In this document: positions 17,550-25,790 of the stretch, piece after piece
How positions within the stretch are numbered: the stretch's first letter is position 1
Layout: every line of letters starts with the position of its first letter
Source of the DNA: UBA1234 sp964400015
GTDB taxonomy: Bacteria; Bacillota; Clostridia; TANB77; UBA1234
Assembly: GCA_964400015.1 (NCBI GenBank)
Contig: CAYNRR010000004.1
Coordinates: 1 to 64,000, forward strand
Direction: 5' to 3'
DNA: 64,000 nucleotides
The notes under the pieces: model-generated
The model's database searches: none
Seen by the model: the letters and a program-made list of their open reading frames with translations, nothing else
Told to the model about the DNA's origin: nothing
Position numbers and translations under genes: made by a program

Positions 17550-19643
17550 TTAGTCTTTTTTAGCTTTTTGAGCTGTAATAGCGTCCATAATTGACTTAGG
17601 AACTTCTTCATTATGGCTTGGTTCCATAGAGTAAGTACCTCTACCTTGAGTTCTTGAACGTAAGTCTGTAGCATAACCAAACATTTCTGATAATGGAATA
17701 AATGCTCTTATAATCTTCATTCCAGCTTGGTCATCCATACCTTCAAGTCTACCTCTTCTTGAGTTAACATCACCAATAACGTCTCCCATGTATTCTTCAG
17801 GAACTACTATTTCAACTTTCATTATAGGCTCTAATAGAACTGGTTTAGCTTGTTTGCAACATTCTTTGAAAGCCATAGAAGCAGCAATCTTGAATGCCAT
17901 TTCTGATGAGTCAACATCGTGGTATGATCCATCAACAAGTGTAGCTTTAACGTCTACTACTGGGTAACCAGCAAGTATACCAACGTTTGTAGCTTCTCTA
18001 AATCCATCTTCTGTTGGTTTAATGTATTCCTTAGGAACAGCACCACCAACGATTTTGCTTTCAAATTGGATACCTGAACCTGGTTCTAATGGTTCTAGTT
18101 CAAACCATACATCACCATATTGTCCTCTACCACCTGATTGTCTGATGAATTTACCTTGAGCTTTAACTTTATTTCTAATAGTTTCTTTGTATGCAACTTG
18201 TGGAGCACCAACATTACATTCTACTTTAAATTCTCTCTTTAATCTATCTACGATAATATCTAGGTGTAATTCACCCATACCAGAGATAATTGTTTGACCT
18301 GTTTCTTGGTCTGTATATGTTTTAAATGTTGGATCTTCTTCTGCAAGTTTTGATAAAGCAATACCCATTTTTTCTTGGTCTGCTTTTGTTTTTGGTTCAA
18401 TAGCAACAGAAATAACTGGTTCTGGGAATTCCATTGATTCAAGAATAACAGGAGCTGATTCAACACAAAGTGTTTCACCAGTTGTTACATCTTTCAAACC
18501 AACTGCAGCTGCGATATCTCCAGCGAATACTTTGTCGATATCTTCTCTGTGATTAGAGTGCATTTGTAGAATTCTACCAATTCTTTCTTTCTTGCCTTTG
18601 CAAGAGTTTAATACTGATGAACCAGCTTCAAGTGTTCCAGAATATACTCTAAAGAAGCAAAGTTTACCTACGAATGGGTCTGTTGCAATCTTAAATGCAA
18701 GAGCAGCAAATGGTTCGTCATCTGATGCTTTTCTTTCAACTTCTTCTTCAGTATCTGGATTGATACCTTTAATAGCTGGAATATCTAGTGGTGAAGGCAT
18801 GTACTCAATAACTGCATCAAGTAATTCTTGAACACCTTTATTTTTATATGAAGAACCACAGCATACAGGAGTAAGTTTACAAGCAAGTGTACCTATTCTT
18901 AATCCTTTTTTAATTTCTTCTGCTGTTAACTCTTCGCCTTCAAGATATTTCATCATCAATTCTTCATCTTGTTCAGCAGCTGCTTCAACCATTTCTTGAC
19001 GATATTTGTCAGCTAATTCTTTTAAATCAGCTGGGACGTCTGTTTCTTCGATTTCTAGTCCTTTATCATCTTTGTGGATGAAAGCTCTCATTTTTATAAG
19101 ATCAACTACGCCTTTGAAGTTATCTTCTGCTCCAATAGGTAATTGTATTGGAATAGCGTTAGCTTTTAATCTTTCTCTCATTTGCTTAACGCAATTGAAG
19201 AAATCAGCTCCTAATGTGTCCATTTTGTTAACGTAACACATTCTTGGAACCATGTATTTGTCTGCTTGTCTCCAAACAGTCTCTGATTGAGGTTGAACTC
19301 CTCCTTTAGCACAGAATACTGTAACTGAACCGTCAAGTACTCTTAAAGAACGCTCAACTTCAACTGTAAAGTCAACGTGACCTGGTGTGTCGATGATGTT
19401 TATTCTATGGTTTTTCCAGAAGCATGTTGTAGCAGCAGAAGTAATTGTGATACCTCTTTCTTGCTCTTGAGCCATCCAGTCCATAGTTGCAGCACCTTCG
19501 TGTGTTTCACCAATTTTGTGAACTTTACCTGTATAGAAAAGTATACGCTCTGTTGTTGTTGTTTTACCAGCATCAATGTGAGCCATTATACCTATATTTC
19601 TAGTTTTTTCTAATGAGTATGCTCTCTTAGTAGTTGTTGCCAC
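17550..19643 (-). CDS. fusA: Elongation factor G
   Basis: Translocation GTPase. AHIDAGKTTTTERIL (G1), DTPGHVDFT (G3), NKMD (G4) and the RGQYGDV segment of domain IV are present; about 697 residues. I choose the GTG at 19643, eight bases after AAGGAGG, giving MATTTKRAYSLEKTRNIG; the ATG at 19664 lies upstream of that ribosome site and would include it in the coding region. Between rpsG and tuf. Confidence 0.97.
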   Translation of the reverse strand: MATTTKRAYSLEKTRNIGIMAHIDAGKTTTTERILFYTGKVHKIGETHEGAATMDWMAQEQERGITITSAATTCFWKNHRINIIDTPGHVDFTVEVERSLRVLDGSVTVFCAKGGVQPQSETVWRQADKYMVPRMCYVNKMDTLGADFFNCVKQMRERLKANAIPIQLPIGAEDNFKGVVDLIKMRAFIHKDDKGLEIEETDVPADLKELADKYRQEMVEAAAEQDEELMMKYLEGEELTAEEIKKGLRIGTLACKLTPVCCGSSYKNKGVQELLDAVIEYMPSPLDIPAIKGINPDTEEEVERKASDDEPFAALAFKIATDPFVGKLCFFRVYSGTLEAGSSVLNSCKGKKERIGRILQMHSNHREDIDKVFAGDIAAAVGLKDVTTGETLCVESAPVILESMEFPEPVISVAIEPKTKADQEKMGIALSKLAEEDPTFKTYTDQETGQTIISGMGELHLDIIVDRLKREFKVECNVGAPQVAYKETIRNKVKAQGKFIRQSGGRGQYGDVWFELEPLEPGSGIQFESKIVGGAVPKEYIKPTEDGFREATNVGILAGYPVVDVKATLVDGSYHDVDSSEMAFKIAASMAFKECCKQAKPVLLEPIMKVEIVVPEEYMGDVIGDVNSRRGRLEGMDDQAGMKIIRAFIPLSEMFGYATDLRSRTQGRGTYSMEPSHNEEVPKSIMDAITAQKAKKD

Positions 19644-19697
19644 TATAGTTTCCTCCTTTTTCATATTTTTCTAAAGTACATTATATACTATAAAATT

Positions 19698-20168
19698 CTA
19701 CCAACGGTAATGTGCAAATGCTTTGTTAGCTTCAGCCATTCTATGAGTATCTTCTTTCTTCTTGAAAGCTCCACCCATGCCATTGATAGCATCAATGATT
19801 TCATTAGCAAGTTTTTCTTTCATTGTTTTTTCATTACGTTCTCTTGAATATCTTACTAACCATCTTAAACCTAATGCTTGTCTTCTTTCAGCTCTGATTT
19901 CCATTGGAACTTGGTATGTAGCACCACCAACTCTTCTAGCTTTTACTTCAAGTACAGGCATTATATTGTTCATAGCTTCTTCGAATGCTACTAATGCATC
20001 TTTGCCAGTTTTTTCAGCAACGATTTCAAATGCATCGTATACGATTCCTTGAGCTAATTGTTTTTTACCATCTAGCATAATGTTGTTGATAAGTTTTGTA
20101 ACAACTTTGCTTCCGTATACTGGATCTGGTAATATTTCTCTTTTAGCTATATATCCTTTTCTTGGCAC
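19698..20168 (-). CDS. rpsG: Ribosomal protein S7
   Basis: Binds the 3' major domain of 16S rRNA. 156 residues, starts MPRKGYIAKREILPDPVYGS, with RRVGGATYQVP and the usual C-terminal HRMAEANKAFAHYRW. GTG start with AAGGAGGG upstream. Separated from rpsL by an unusually structured 170-base gap. Confidence 0.98.
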   Translation of the reverse strand: MPRKGYIAKREILPDPVYGSKVVTKLINNIMLDGKKQLAQGIVYDAFEIVAEKTGKDALVAFEEAMNNIMPVLEVKARRVGGATYQVPMEIRAERRQALGLRWLVRYSRERNEKTMKEKLANEIIDAINGMGGAFKKKEDTHRMAEANKAFAHYRW

Positions 20169-20185
20169 TGTTCTTCCCTCCTTAT

Positions 20186-20336
20186 AAATTTAGTATACAT
20201 TCAAACTACCGTATACCAAGGTACTCTGGTGTGTCACCAGTAAGTGCTTTTATCATTATATATATTCCAGCTAAACACAAGCCAATTTCTTGGTTGCCAA
20301 CCTTCTATATGTATTACAATAAAGCACTCTAAATTT
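20186..20336 (-). ncRNA. Structured rpsL-rpsG intercistronic RNA, candidate S7 regulator
   Basis: The mRNA between the S12 stop and the S7 ribosome site can close on itself: TAAATTT/AAATTTA at the two ends (20330-20336 with 20186-20192), an inner stem AGTGCTTTAT with ATAAAAGCACT (20319-20328 with 20243-20253), a perfect hairpin CTGGTG-ACA-CACCAG (20226-20240) and GGTTGGCAACC (20292-20302). Known: in E. coli S7 represses through the S12-S7 intercistronic region. Inference: similar autoregulation here; no known motif was recognised. Confidence 0.45.
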
Positions 20337-20338
20337 GA

Positions 20339-20755
20339 TTAAGCTTTCTTAGGCTTTTTAGCTCCATATAAAGATCTAGCTTGTTTTCTATCTTTAACAC
20401 CAGCTGTATCTAATGTACCTCTAATGATATGATATCTAACACCAGGAAGGTCTTTTACTCTTCCACCTCTTATAAGAACAACGCTATGTTCTTGTAAGTT
20501 GTGTCCGATTCCTGGAATATAAGCTGTAACCTCTTGAGTGTTTGTAAGTCTAACTCTGGCAACTTTTCTTAAAGCTGAGTTTGGCTTTTTAGGTGTAGTT
20601 GTTTTAACTACTGTACAAACACCTCTCTTTTGAGGAGCTGCTTGGTTAGTAACTTTCTTTAATTTTGAGTTATAACCTTTTTGTAAAGCTGGAGCTTTTG
20701 ATTTAGATGTTTTGCTCTTTCTTCCATGTTTAACTAATTGATTGATTGTTGGCAT
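20339..20755 (-). CDS. rpsL: Ribosomal protein S12
   Basis: Decoding-centre protein. MPTINQLVKHGRK start, PKKPNSALRKVARVRLTN and GRVKDLPGVRYHIIRG (the streptomycin-resistance region) intact, with wild-type Lys residues. 138 residues. Confidence 0.98.
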   Translation of the reverse strand: MPTINQLVKHGRKSKTSKSKAPALQKGYNSKLKKVTNQAAPQKRGVCTVVKTTTPKKPNSALRKVARVRLTNTQEVTAYIPGIGHNLQEHSVVLIRGGRVKDLPGVRYHIIRGTLDTAGVKDRKQARSLYGAKKPKKA

Positions 20756-20860
20756 CTCTTGTGTTCACCGCCCTTTCTTTGCATAAATTAACTATATATT
20801 TCAACGTATCCCCGATAACTCGAGTTCCGTAGAAATCAAAATTTATAATATTGAATTTTG

Positions 20861-21073
20861 CTACTCGGCTGCCGCAGAAGCTTTTACATCGATTCCTGCG
20901 AGCTTGCCAAGCTCTTCCATTGTCGAAATGTGTTTAATAACGATGTGTTTTTCTTCGCACATTTTTATCAATTGTTCTGTGACATGCTCTTCTGCATCAT
21001 CACCAACATAAACAGTTTTAACTGTACCTTCTTCAACAGCTTTTAAAACTTGTTTAATTCCAACATATTTCAT
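20861..21073 (-). CDS. L7Ae-like K-turn-binding protein (YbxF type)
   Basis: Short (70 residues) L7Ae/L30e-fold protein that binds kink-turn RNA. It fits the YbxF family by size, by TVYVGDDAEEHVTEQLIKMCEE and by its position directly before rpsL. C-terminus is unusually Ala-rich (ASAAAE). First gene of the str cluster here; rpoB and rpoC, often just upstream, are absent and prfA lies there instead. Promoter at 21153-21181. Confidence 0.88.
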   Translation of the reverse strand: MKYVGIKQVLKAVEEGTVKTVYVGDDAEEHVTEQLIKMCEEKHIVIKHISTMEELGKLAGIDVKASAAAE

Positions 21074-21152
21074 CTATTTTCAAATCCCCTTAAAGTTTAA
21101 ATTTGAATTTATTATATGCATCTGTATGTATCCACATACGATAGCAGATTGC

Positions 21153-21181
21153 ATTTTATCATTTTTAATATGTATTGTCAA
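21153..21181 (-). promoter_or_regulatory. Promoter of the str cluster
   Basis: TTGACA (21176-21181), 17 bases, TAAAAT (21153-21158) on the minus strand, followed by a small hairpin (TATGT-GGAT-ACATA) in the leader. Confidence 0.75.
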
Positions 21182-21279
21182 CATTTGAAGCTTATTTTTT
21201 ATGTATTTCCGTATGCTTTACAGTTATTTTCTTGTAATCATTTTTTGACTATCTTTTAGTTCTGATTTTGTGCAATTTT

Positions 21280-21315
21280 AAAGAGCTTTTTGTCAATTCA
21301 GACAAAAAGCTCTTT
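21280..21315 (-). terminator. Terminator after prfA
   Basis: Perfect 15-bp stem (21280-21294 with 21301-21315), 6-base loop. Confidence 0.9.
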
Positions 21316-21319
21316 TTCA

Positions 21320-22381
21320 TTATTCTTCAGTATCTGCAAGTTTTGCGGCTCTATCTGCGGCATTTAACGCATCAACCATTTCATCTATATCTCCATTTAA
21401 GAAAGAATCTACTTGGTACATGCTTAAACCAATTCTGTGATCTGTAATTCTACCTTGTGGGAAATTGTATGTTCTGATTTTTTCTGATCTATCTCCACTT
21501 CCTACTTGGCTTCTACGTGCATCTGATTGTTCTTTAGTTTGTTTTTCAAGCTCTGCTTCGTATAATTTGGCTCTAAGCATTGACATTGCTGATTCTCTGT
21601 TTTGTATTTGAGAACGTTCTGTTTGACATTCTACAACAACTCCTGTTGGTATATGTGTTATTCTTATTGCTGATTCTGTTTTATTAACGTGTTGTCCACC
21701 AGCACCACTAGCTCTATATGTATCAATCTTTAGGTCTGATGGATTTATTTCAACTTCTACTTCACTAACTTCTGGAAGTACTGCAACCGTAGCTGTTGAT
21801 GTGTGTATTCTTCCACTAGATTCTGTATCTGGAACTCTTTGTACACGATGAACTCCACTTTCAAATTTCAATCTGCTGTACGCACCTTTTCCAGAAATAA
21901 TGAATGTTACTTCTTTGATTCCACCTAGCTCAGTTTCGTTAAGGTTTACAACATCTAATTTCCAGTGTTTCTTTTCTGCATACATACTATACATTCTGAA
22001 TAGATCTCCTGCGAACAATGATGATTCCTCGCCACCAGCACCTCCACGAATTTCCACAATAACATTTTTATCGTCATTTGGGTCTTTTGGCACCAATAAA
22101 AGTTTCAATTCTTCTTCGATTTTAGGAAGTCTTTCTCTATTTTCATCAAGTTCCACTTGAACCAAATCATGCATTTCTTTATCATCTAGCATTTCTTTTA
22201 ATTCTTCGATATTTTTTGAAACATTTTTGTATTCTCTATATTTTTCAACTATTTCTTGAATGTCGGCGTGCTCTTTCATAAGCTTTTGCCATTCTGATTG
22301 ATTAGCGATAACTTCCGGATCACTAATTTTTTGATTTAATTCTTCATAGCGTTTTTCAACATTTTCTAATTTATCAAACAT
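21320..22381 (-). CDS. prfA: Peptide chain release factor 1
   Basis: Releases peptides at UAA and UAG. The GGQ motif is in GAGGQHVNKTESAIRITH (about residue 230); the codon-reading region VPDTESSGRIHTSTATVA and the N-terminus MFDKLENVEKRYEELNQKISDP are of the RF1 type. 353 residues. Stands alone behind its own terminator. Confidence 0.96.
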   Translation of the reverse strand: MFDKLENVEKRYEELNQKISDPEVIANQSEWQKLMKEHADIQEIVEKYREYKNVSKNIEELKEMLDDKEMHDLVQVELDENRERLPKIEEELKLLLVPKDPNDDKNVIVEIRGGAGGEESSLFAGDLFRMYSMYAEKKHWKLDVVNLNETELGGIKEVTFIISGKGAYSRLKFESGVHRVQRVPDTESSGRIHTSTATVAVLPEVSEVEVEINPSDLKIDTYRASGAGGQHVNKTESAIRITHIPTGVVVECQTERSQIQNRESAMSMLRAKLYEAELEKQTKEQSDARRSQVGSGDRSEKIRTYNFPQGRITDHRIGLSMYQVDSFLNGDIDEMVDALNAADRAAKLADTEE

Positions 22382-22472
22382 TTTATATCCACCTTTTCAA
22401 TATTTTGGATTTCTCGTCAAGGTATTATAATATATTTTCGTATTTTATGCAATAGCTGGTTCTTTCAAGTTT

Positions 22473-23276
22473 TTAACTTCTCATTGAAATATTGTTGCCA
22501 GATTCATATTTCTTAAGTAATTTGTTTGATGCAATTGCAGTTAAAGTGATTATTACAAATGCACCCGTTAAAAGTAACGCTAAGTATTTGAAATTTAACG
22601 TTTTTATGAATTTTATTGGTATAAATGCTATATATGCTGAAGGTACGACTGTGTATATCATGCCTTTTACAAAGTTACCATATATTGCTTCTGGATATGT
22701 TGAAAATTTTATCAATAAAGTATTCATATATATGTGTTCTATATTGTCCGTAGAGCCTATTTTTATTGTTAGTAGCCTTATTATAGCTTCTGTACATATA
22801 TAAAATATACTTCCAATTGCACCTAACAATAACAAAAGTAGGTATTGATACAAATCAAATTCAACTGCAAAAAGTCCCACTATGCAACCATATAGCAAAT
22901 CTCCAAATGCATTAAAATCCATACCTGACACCATTACATTTATTAAAACATTCTTAGGTTGTGTTAAATATGTATCTAGCGTTCCTTCTAATATATATTG
23001 CCCAAGCTTTCCAATTCCTCCGAAGAAAAAGAACCCTATACCAAACGATATTACAGGCAATGACCATAAATACAATATGTCATTCATCGTCATTCCTTCA
23101 ATTTCTCCACCATTTCCTTCAAATACAACAATCCAGAAAAATAGGAAAAATAAGTTGTTTAGCATCATAAAAACTGTTTGTATAATGAAGCTTTTTTTGT
23201 ATTCAAGCACTGATTTCAAATTGCATTTTATGCTTTCTTTTATAAATTTAATATAATTTTTAGCCACCGTTAACAT
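22473..23276 (-). CDS. ABC-2 family permease subunit, second
   Basis: Six-helix integral membrane protein (about residues 30-55, 60-80, 110-165, 175-200, 225-260) of the ABC-2 type with the conserved ILEGTLDTYLTQPKNVLINV segment after the first helices, shared with the partner permease. Overlaps the upstream permease gene by 17 bases, so the two are coupled and probably form a heterodimer. Substrate unknown; related systems export lipid-like or antimicrobial compounds. Confidence 0.87.
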   Translation of the reverse strand: MLTVAKNYIKFIKESIKCNLKSVLEYKKSFIIQTVFMMLNNLFFLFFWIVVFEGNGGEIEGMTMNDILYLWSLPVISFGIGFFFFGGIGKLGQYILEGTLDTYLTQPKNVLINVMVSGMDFNAFGDLLYGCIVGLFAVEFDLYQYLLLLLLGAIGSIFYICTEAIIRLLTIKIGSTDNIEHIYMNTLLIKFSTYPEAIYGNFVKGMIYTVVPSAYIAFIPIKFIKTLNFKYLALLLTGAFVIITLTAIASNKLLKKYESGNNISMRS

Positions 23277-24030
23277 TTATTTTTCTCACTCCTTTTCTGT
23301 ATAAGATTATTGTTGCCAAAGTAGTAATAACAAGCGTTATTACTTGCATTGCAATACTAGCAAGTGCTGTATTCACGTCGAATCTTGTAAAAATTAGACA
23401 TGGAGCATATATCATATGTGTTGTTGGCGAAAGTAGCAATAGTTTTTGTATTGCACCACTATAAAAGTCTATTGGTACAAACACTAATAAAAATTGTATT
23501 TTTTGTACTACAAAATATACAGATTTTGTTTCTTCTATATAAAATGCTACCAAGCCGACTATGAATTGTATTCCGTTAGATATTAAGAAGCTAAGTATAC
23601 ATGCGATTAAAAATAAAATTATCTGTGCTGTTGAAAGTTTTATTGGACCTGCCATTAAAGTTCCAAGCACAATTGCCGCAACAGCATTTATTCCAATCTT
23701 TATAATATCTGCGCTTTGCTCAAAAAATACATATATTAAGAAATTCATTGGTTTTATCAAAAGGTTGGCTATACTTCCATCTTTGACCATGTCTGAAATT
23801 TTTTTATAAAATCTGCTAGCTGCATACGTAATAAATTCAGAAATTACTATATACCATATAAGTGCTTTTCTATCGTAACCATACATAGTTCCATCTTTTA
23901 ATATAAAATCCCATAAAGAGTTAAAAACGATTATATGTATCGTGTACGAAATTATAGAAAAAAGATAATCATAAATAAAAGTAAGATTCATTTTTAAGGA
24001 ATATTTAAATATCTCAAAGTACTTTTTCAT
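23260..24030 (-). CDS. ABC-2 family permease subunit, first
   Basis: 256-residue membrane protein paralogous to its neighbour: SLWDFILKDGTMYGYD, KDGSIANLLIKPMNFLIYVFFEQ and six hydrophobic segments. Lies 12 bases after the ATPase gene. Confidence 0.87.
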   Translation of the reverse strand: MKKYFEIFKYSLKMNLTFIYDYLFSIISYTIHIIVFNSLWDFILKDGTMYGYDRKALIWYIVISEFITYAASRFYKKISDMVKDGSIANLLIKPMNFLIYVFFEQSADIIKIGINAVAAIVLGTLMAGPIKLSTAQIILFLIACILSFLISNGIQFIVGLVAFYIEETKSVYFVVQKIQFLLVFVPIDFYSGAIQKLLLLSPTTHMIYAPCLIFTRFDVNTALASIAMQVITLVITTLATIILYRKGVRKINVNGG

Positions 24031-24042
24031 AGCCCTTCCTCC

Positions 24043-24870
24043 TTACTTATTAGTATATATATCGTAAATTATATCTTCCAATGGTATTGTTTCTTCTTGT
24101 TTGATTGTCACAACTTTTTTCTTTATATATTTAGATTTTAAGCTTTTTACATTTTCATCTATAACAATCTTGCCTTTATCTATAATAATTACTCTATCAC
24201 AAAGTTTTTCTATATCACTCACATCGTGGCTAGTCAAAAACACTGTTACGTTGCTCTTTTCATTTATGTCTTTAATTAGTTTCCTAACTTTTTCTTTTAC
24301 AACTATATCAAGTCCAATTGTAGGTTCATCTAAAAATATAATTTCAGGTTCATGTAACAAAACCCCTACAATTTCGCAAATCATTCTTTGTCCTAATGAT
24401 AGTTTACGTACTGGTGTATAAATTAAATCCTCAATTTCAAACATCTCTACTAATTGATTTATTCTTTTTAATGTTGTATCTTCATCTAAATCGTAAATTG
24501 CTCCAAAAAGTTTGTACGAATCAAATGCCGTTAAGTGCATCCACAAACTAGACTTCTGACCAAAAAGACATCCTATTTTATATGCCACTTTTTTTCTATC
24601 TTTTATTGGATCTAGTCCTGCAACTTTTATTGTTCCATCTGTAGGATGAAGTATTCCAGTAAGCATCTTTATTGTTGTTGACTTTCCTGCACCGTTTGGG
24701 CCAACAAAAGCAATTCTCTCTCCTTTATTTATTTTGAATGATATTCCGTCTACAGCTTTAAATTCTTCGTATTCTGGTTTTAACAAGTTTTTTAATCCTG
24801 GACGTTTAATCTTTTTTTGAAATACCTTTTTCAAATTCTTTACTTCTATAATTGTTTCTTGTTTTTTCAT
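24043..24870 (-). CDS. ABC exporter ATPase
   Basis: ATPase of the ABC-2 exporter. Walker A GPNGAGKSTTIKML, signature LSLGQRM, Walker B IIFLDEPTIGLD, switch His in FLTSHDVSDIE. An N-terminal insert after the first strand (KKIKRPGLKNLLKPEYEEF) is typical of the subfamily paired with two such permeases. Start ATG at 24870 follows AAAGGAG; the frame is open to 24894. First gene of a three-gene operon. Confidence 0.92.
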   Translation of the reverse strand: MKKQETIIEVKNLKKVFQKKIKRPGLKNLLKPEYEEFKAVDGISFKINKGERIAFVGPNGAGKSTTIKMLTGILHPTDGTIKVAGLDPIKDRKKVAYKIGCLFGQKSSLWMHLTAFDSYKLFGAIYDLDEDTTLKRINQLVEMFEIEDLIYTPVRKLSLGQRMICEIVGVLLHEPEIIFLDEPTIGLDIVVKEKVRKLIKDINEKSNVTVFLTSHDVSDIEKLCDRVIIIDKGKIVIDENVKSLKSKYIKKKVVTIKQEETIPLEDIIYDIYTNK

Positions 24871-24893
24871 AATTACACTCCTTTCAAAAAACA

Positions 24894-24929
24894 CAAAGAT
24901 AGCAGAAATGAAAACTTCTGCTATCTTTG
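24894..24929 (-). terminator. Terminator after the GNAT gene
   Basis: Perfect 14-bp stem (24894-24907 with 24916-24929), 8-base loop, between the acetyltransferase and the ABC operon. Confidence 0.85.
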
Positions 24930-24936
24930 ATAAATT

Positions 24937-25506
24937 TTATTTCACATTTTTATTTTTGATATATTCTTTTGTGAATTCGTCAGCAAGTATATCCATCATA
25001 ACTAGATCATAATATTTGCCGTTTACAAATTCACATTTTCTTCTTCTACCAATTTCTTTGAATCCAACCTTATCATAACATTTTCTTGCACGTGAATTAC
25101 ATTCAAGATATGTCAAAAAAACGCTATTTAAATTCAAATACTTAAATGCGAACTCCAAAATTAGACCTATTGCTTCAGTTCCATATCCTTTATTTCTATT
25201 TTCATCTTCTCCAATTAAAATACCTAAAGTTGCCTTTCTGTTTACATAGTCAATTCTATTCAATGAGATGTTTCCTATGACTTCATCATTGTCCATCTTT
25301 ACAATTGCCATTATATACGGATTTTCTTTTACATTATTCGCAAGCCACTCAATTTCAGCCTCATACAAATAAATTTTTGATGAAGCACCTGTATAATCTG
25401 TAATTTGAAAATCGTTTAACCATTTTGTAAACATTTCTGCATCATTTGTTGACATCGGTGATAAATACACCTTTTCTCCTTGTAATTTTTTATAATGATA
25501 ATTCAT
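24937..25506 (-). CDS. GNAT N-acetyltransferase, RimJ/RimL type
   Basis: Acetyl-CoA-dependent acetyltransferase of about 189 residues. KVYLSPMSTNDAEMFTKWLND at the start, then VIGNISLNRIDYVNRKATLGILIGEDENRNKGYGTEAIGLIL (the acetyl-CoA loop, R-N-x-G-Y-G) and CNSRARKCYDKVGFKEIGRRR. Substrate not predictable; relatives acetylate ribosomal proteins, spermidine or antibiotics. I use the ATG preceded by AGGAGGTG. Its mRNA starts about 180 bases upstream and contains a strong terminator, so expression is probably decided by attenuation. Confidence 0.88.
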   Translation of the reverse strand: MNYHYKKLQGEKVYLSPMSTNDAEMFTKWLNDFQITDYTGASSKIYLYEAEIEWLANNVKENPYIMAIVKMDNDEVIGNISLNRIDYVNRKATLGILIGEDENRNKGYGTEAIGLILEFAFKYLNLNSVFLTYLECNSRARKCYDKVGFKEIGRRRKCEFVNGKYYDLVMMDILADEFTKEYIKNKNVK

Positions 25507-25568
25507 ATTAACACCTCCTGTTTTATTTTCGATTATCATTTCATAGAAGTTTTTTCAAAAACAAAAAA

Positions 25569-25690
25569 CTCGCGAAAGAATCTCTTATAAGACTCCTCCG
25601 CGAGATTAACTCGTTTCTGTGTAGGCAACTCTTTGCCCTGTATCGCTCAATCACAAACTTAATATGCAATCTAGATACACTCCTATTATG
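25569..25690 (-). ncRNA. Structured 5' leader with conditional terminator ahead of the GNAT gene
   Basis: Minus-strand transcript from the promoter at 25696-25724. It contains a helix TGTATC/GATACA (25674-25679 with 25639-25644), the unpaired GGGCAAAGAG, and a terminator with CTCGCG/CGCGAG at its base (25569-25574 with 25599-25604) followed by six Us. A competing helix AATCTC/GAGATT can form instead, overlapping the left arm of the terminator, as expected of a riboswitch or attenuator. TGTAGGCA/TGCCTACA (25620-25627, 25689-25696) is a further inverted repeat, but its second arm overlaps the -10 box. No T-box, 6S, SAM, THF, glycine or c-di-GMP consensus was recognised. Confidence 0.6.
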
Positions 25691-25695
25691 CCTAC

Positions 25696-25724
25696 ATAAT
25701 ACCAGCATATTTTTTAATTGTCAA
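25696..25724 (-). promoter_or_regulatory. Promoter of the leader-GNAT transcript
   Basis: TTGACA (25719-25724), 17 bases, TATTAT (25696-25701) on the minus strand. Confidence 0.8.
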
Positions 25725-25756
25725 CACTAAAAGTTAATTTTATGCGTAAGAAAAGA

Positions 25757-25782
25757 CCTCAAACATCAGATGATGTTTGAGG
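25757..25782 (-). terminator. Terminator after the HTH-PIN-like gene
   Basis: Perfect 12-bp stem CCTCAAACATCA / TGATGTTTGAGG, 2-base loop, followed by TCTTTTCTT on the minus strand. Confidence 0.8.
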
Positions 25783-25790
25783 CCTCGACT

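Noticed and set aside
18260..18478. 72-aa frame inside fusA
   Set aside because: Same-strand shadow of EF-G in another frame; low-complexity Leu/Lys/Gln.
25569..25724. 6S RNA, T-box, THF or c-di-GMP riboswitch
   Set aside because: Too short for 6S; no T-box sequence TGGNACC; the GGGCAAA block recalls c-di-GMP-I but other conserved parts are missing.
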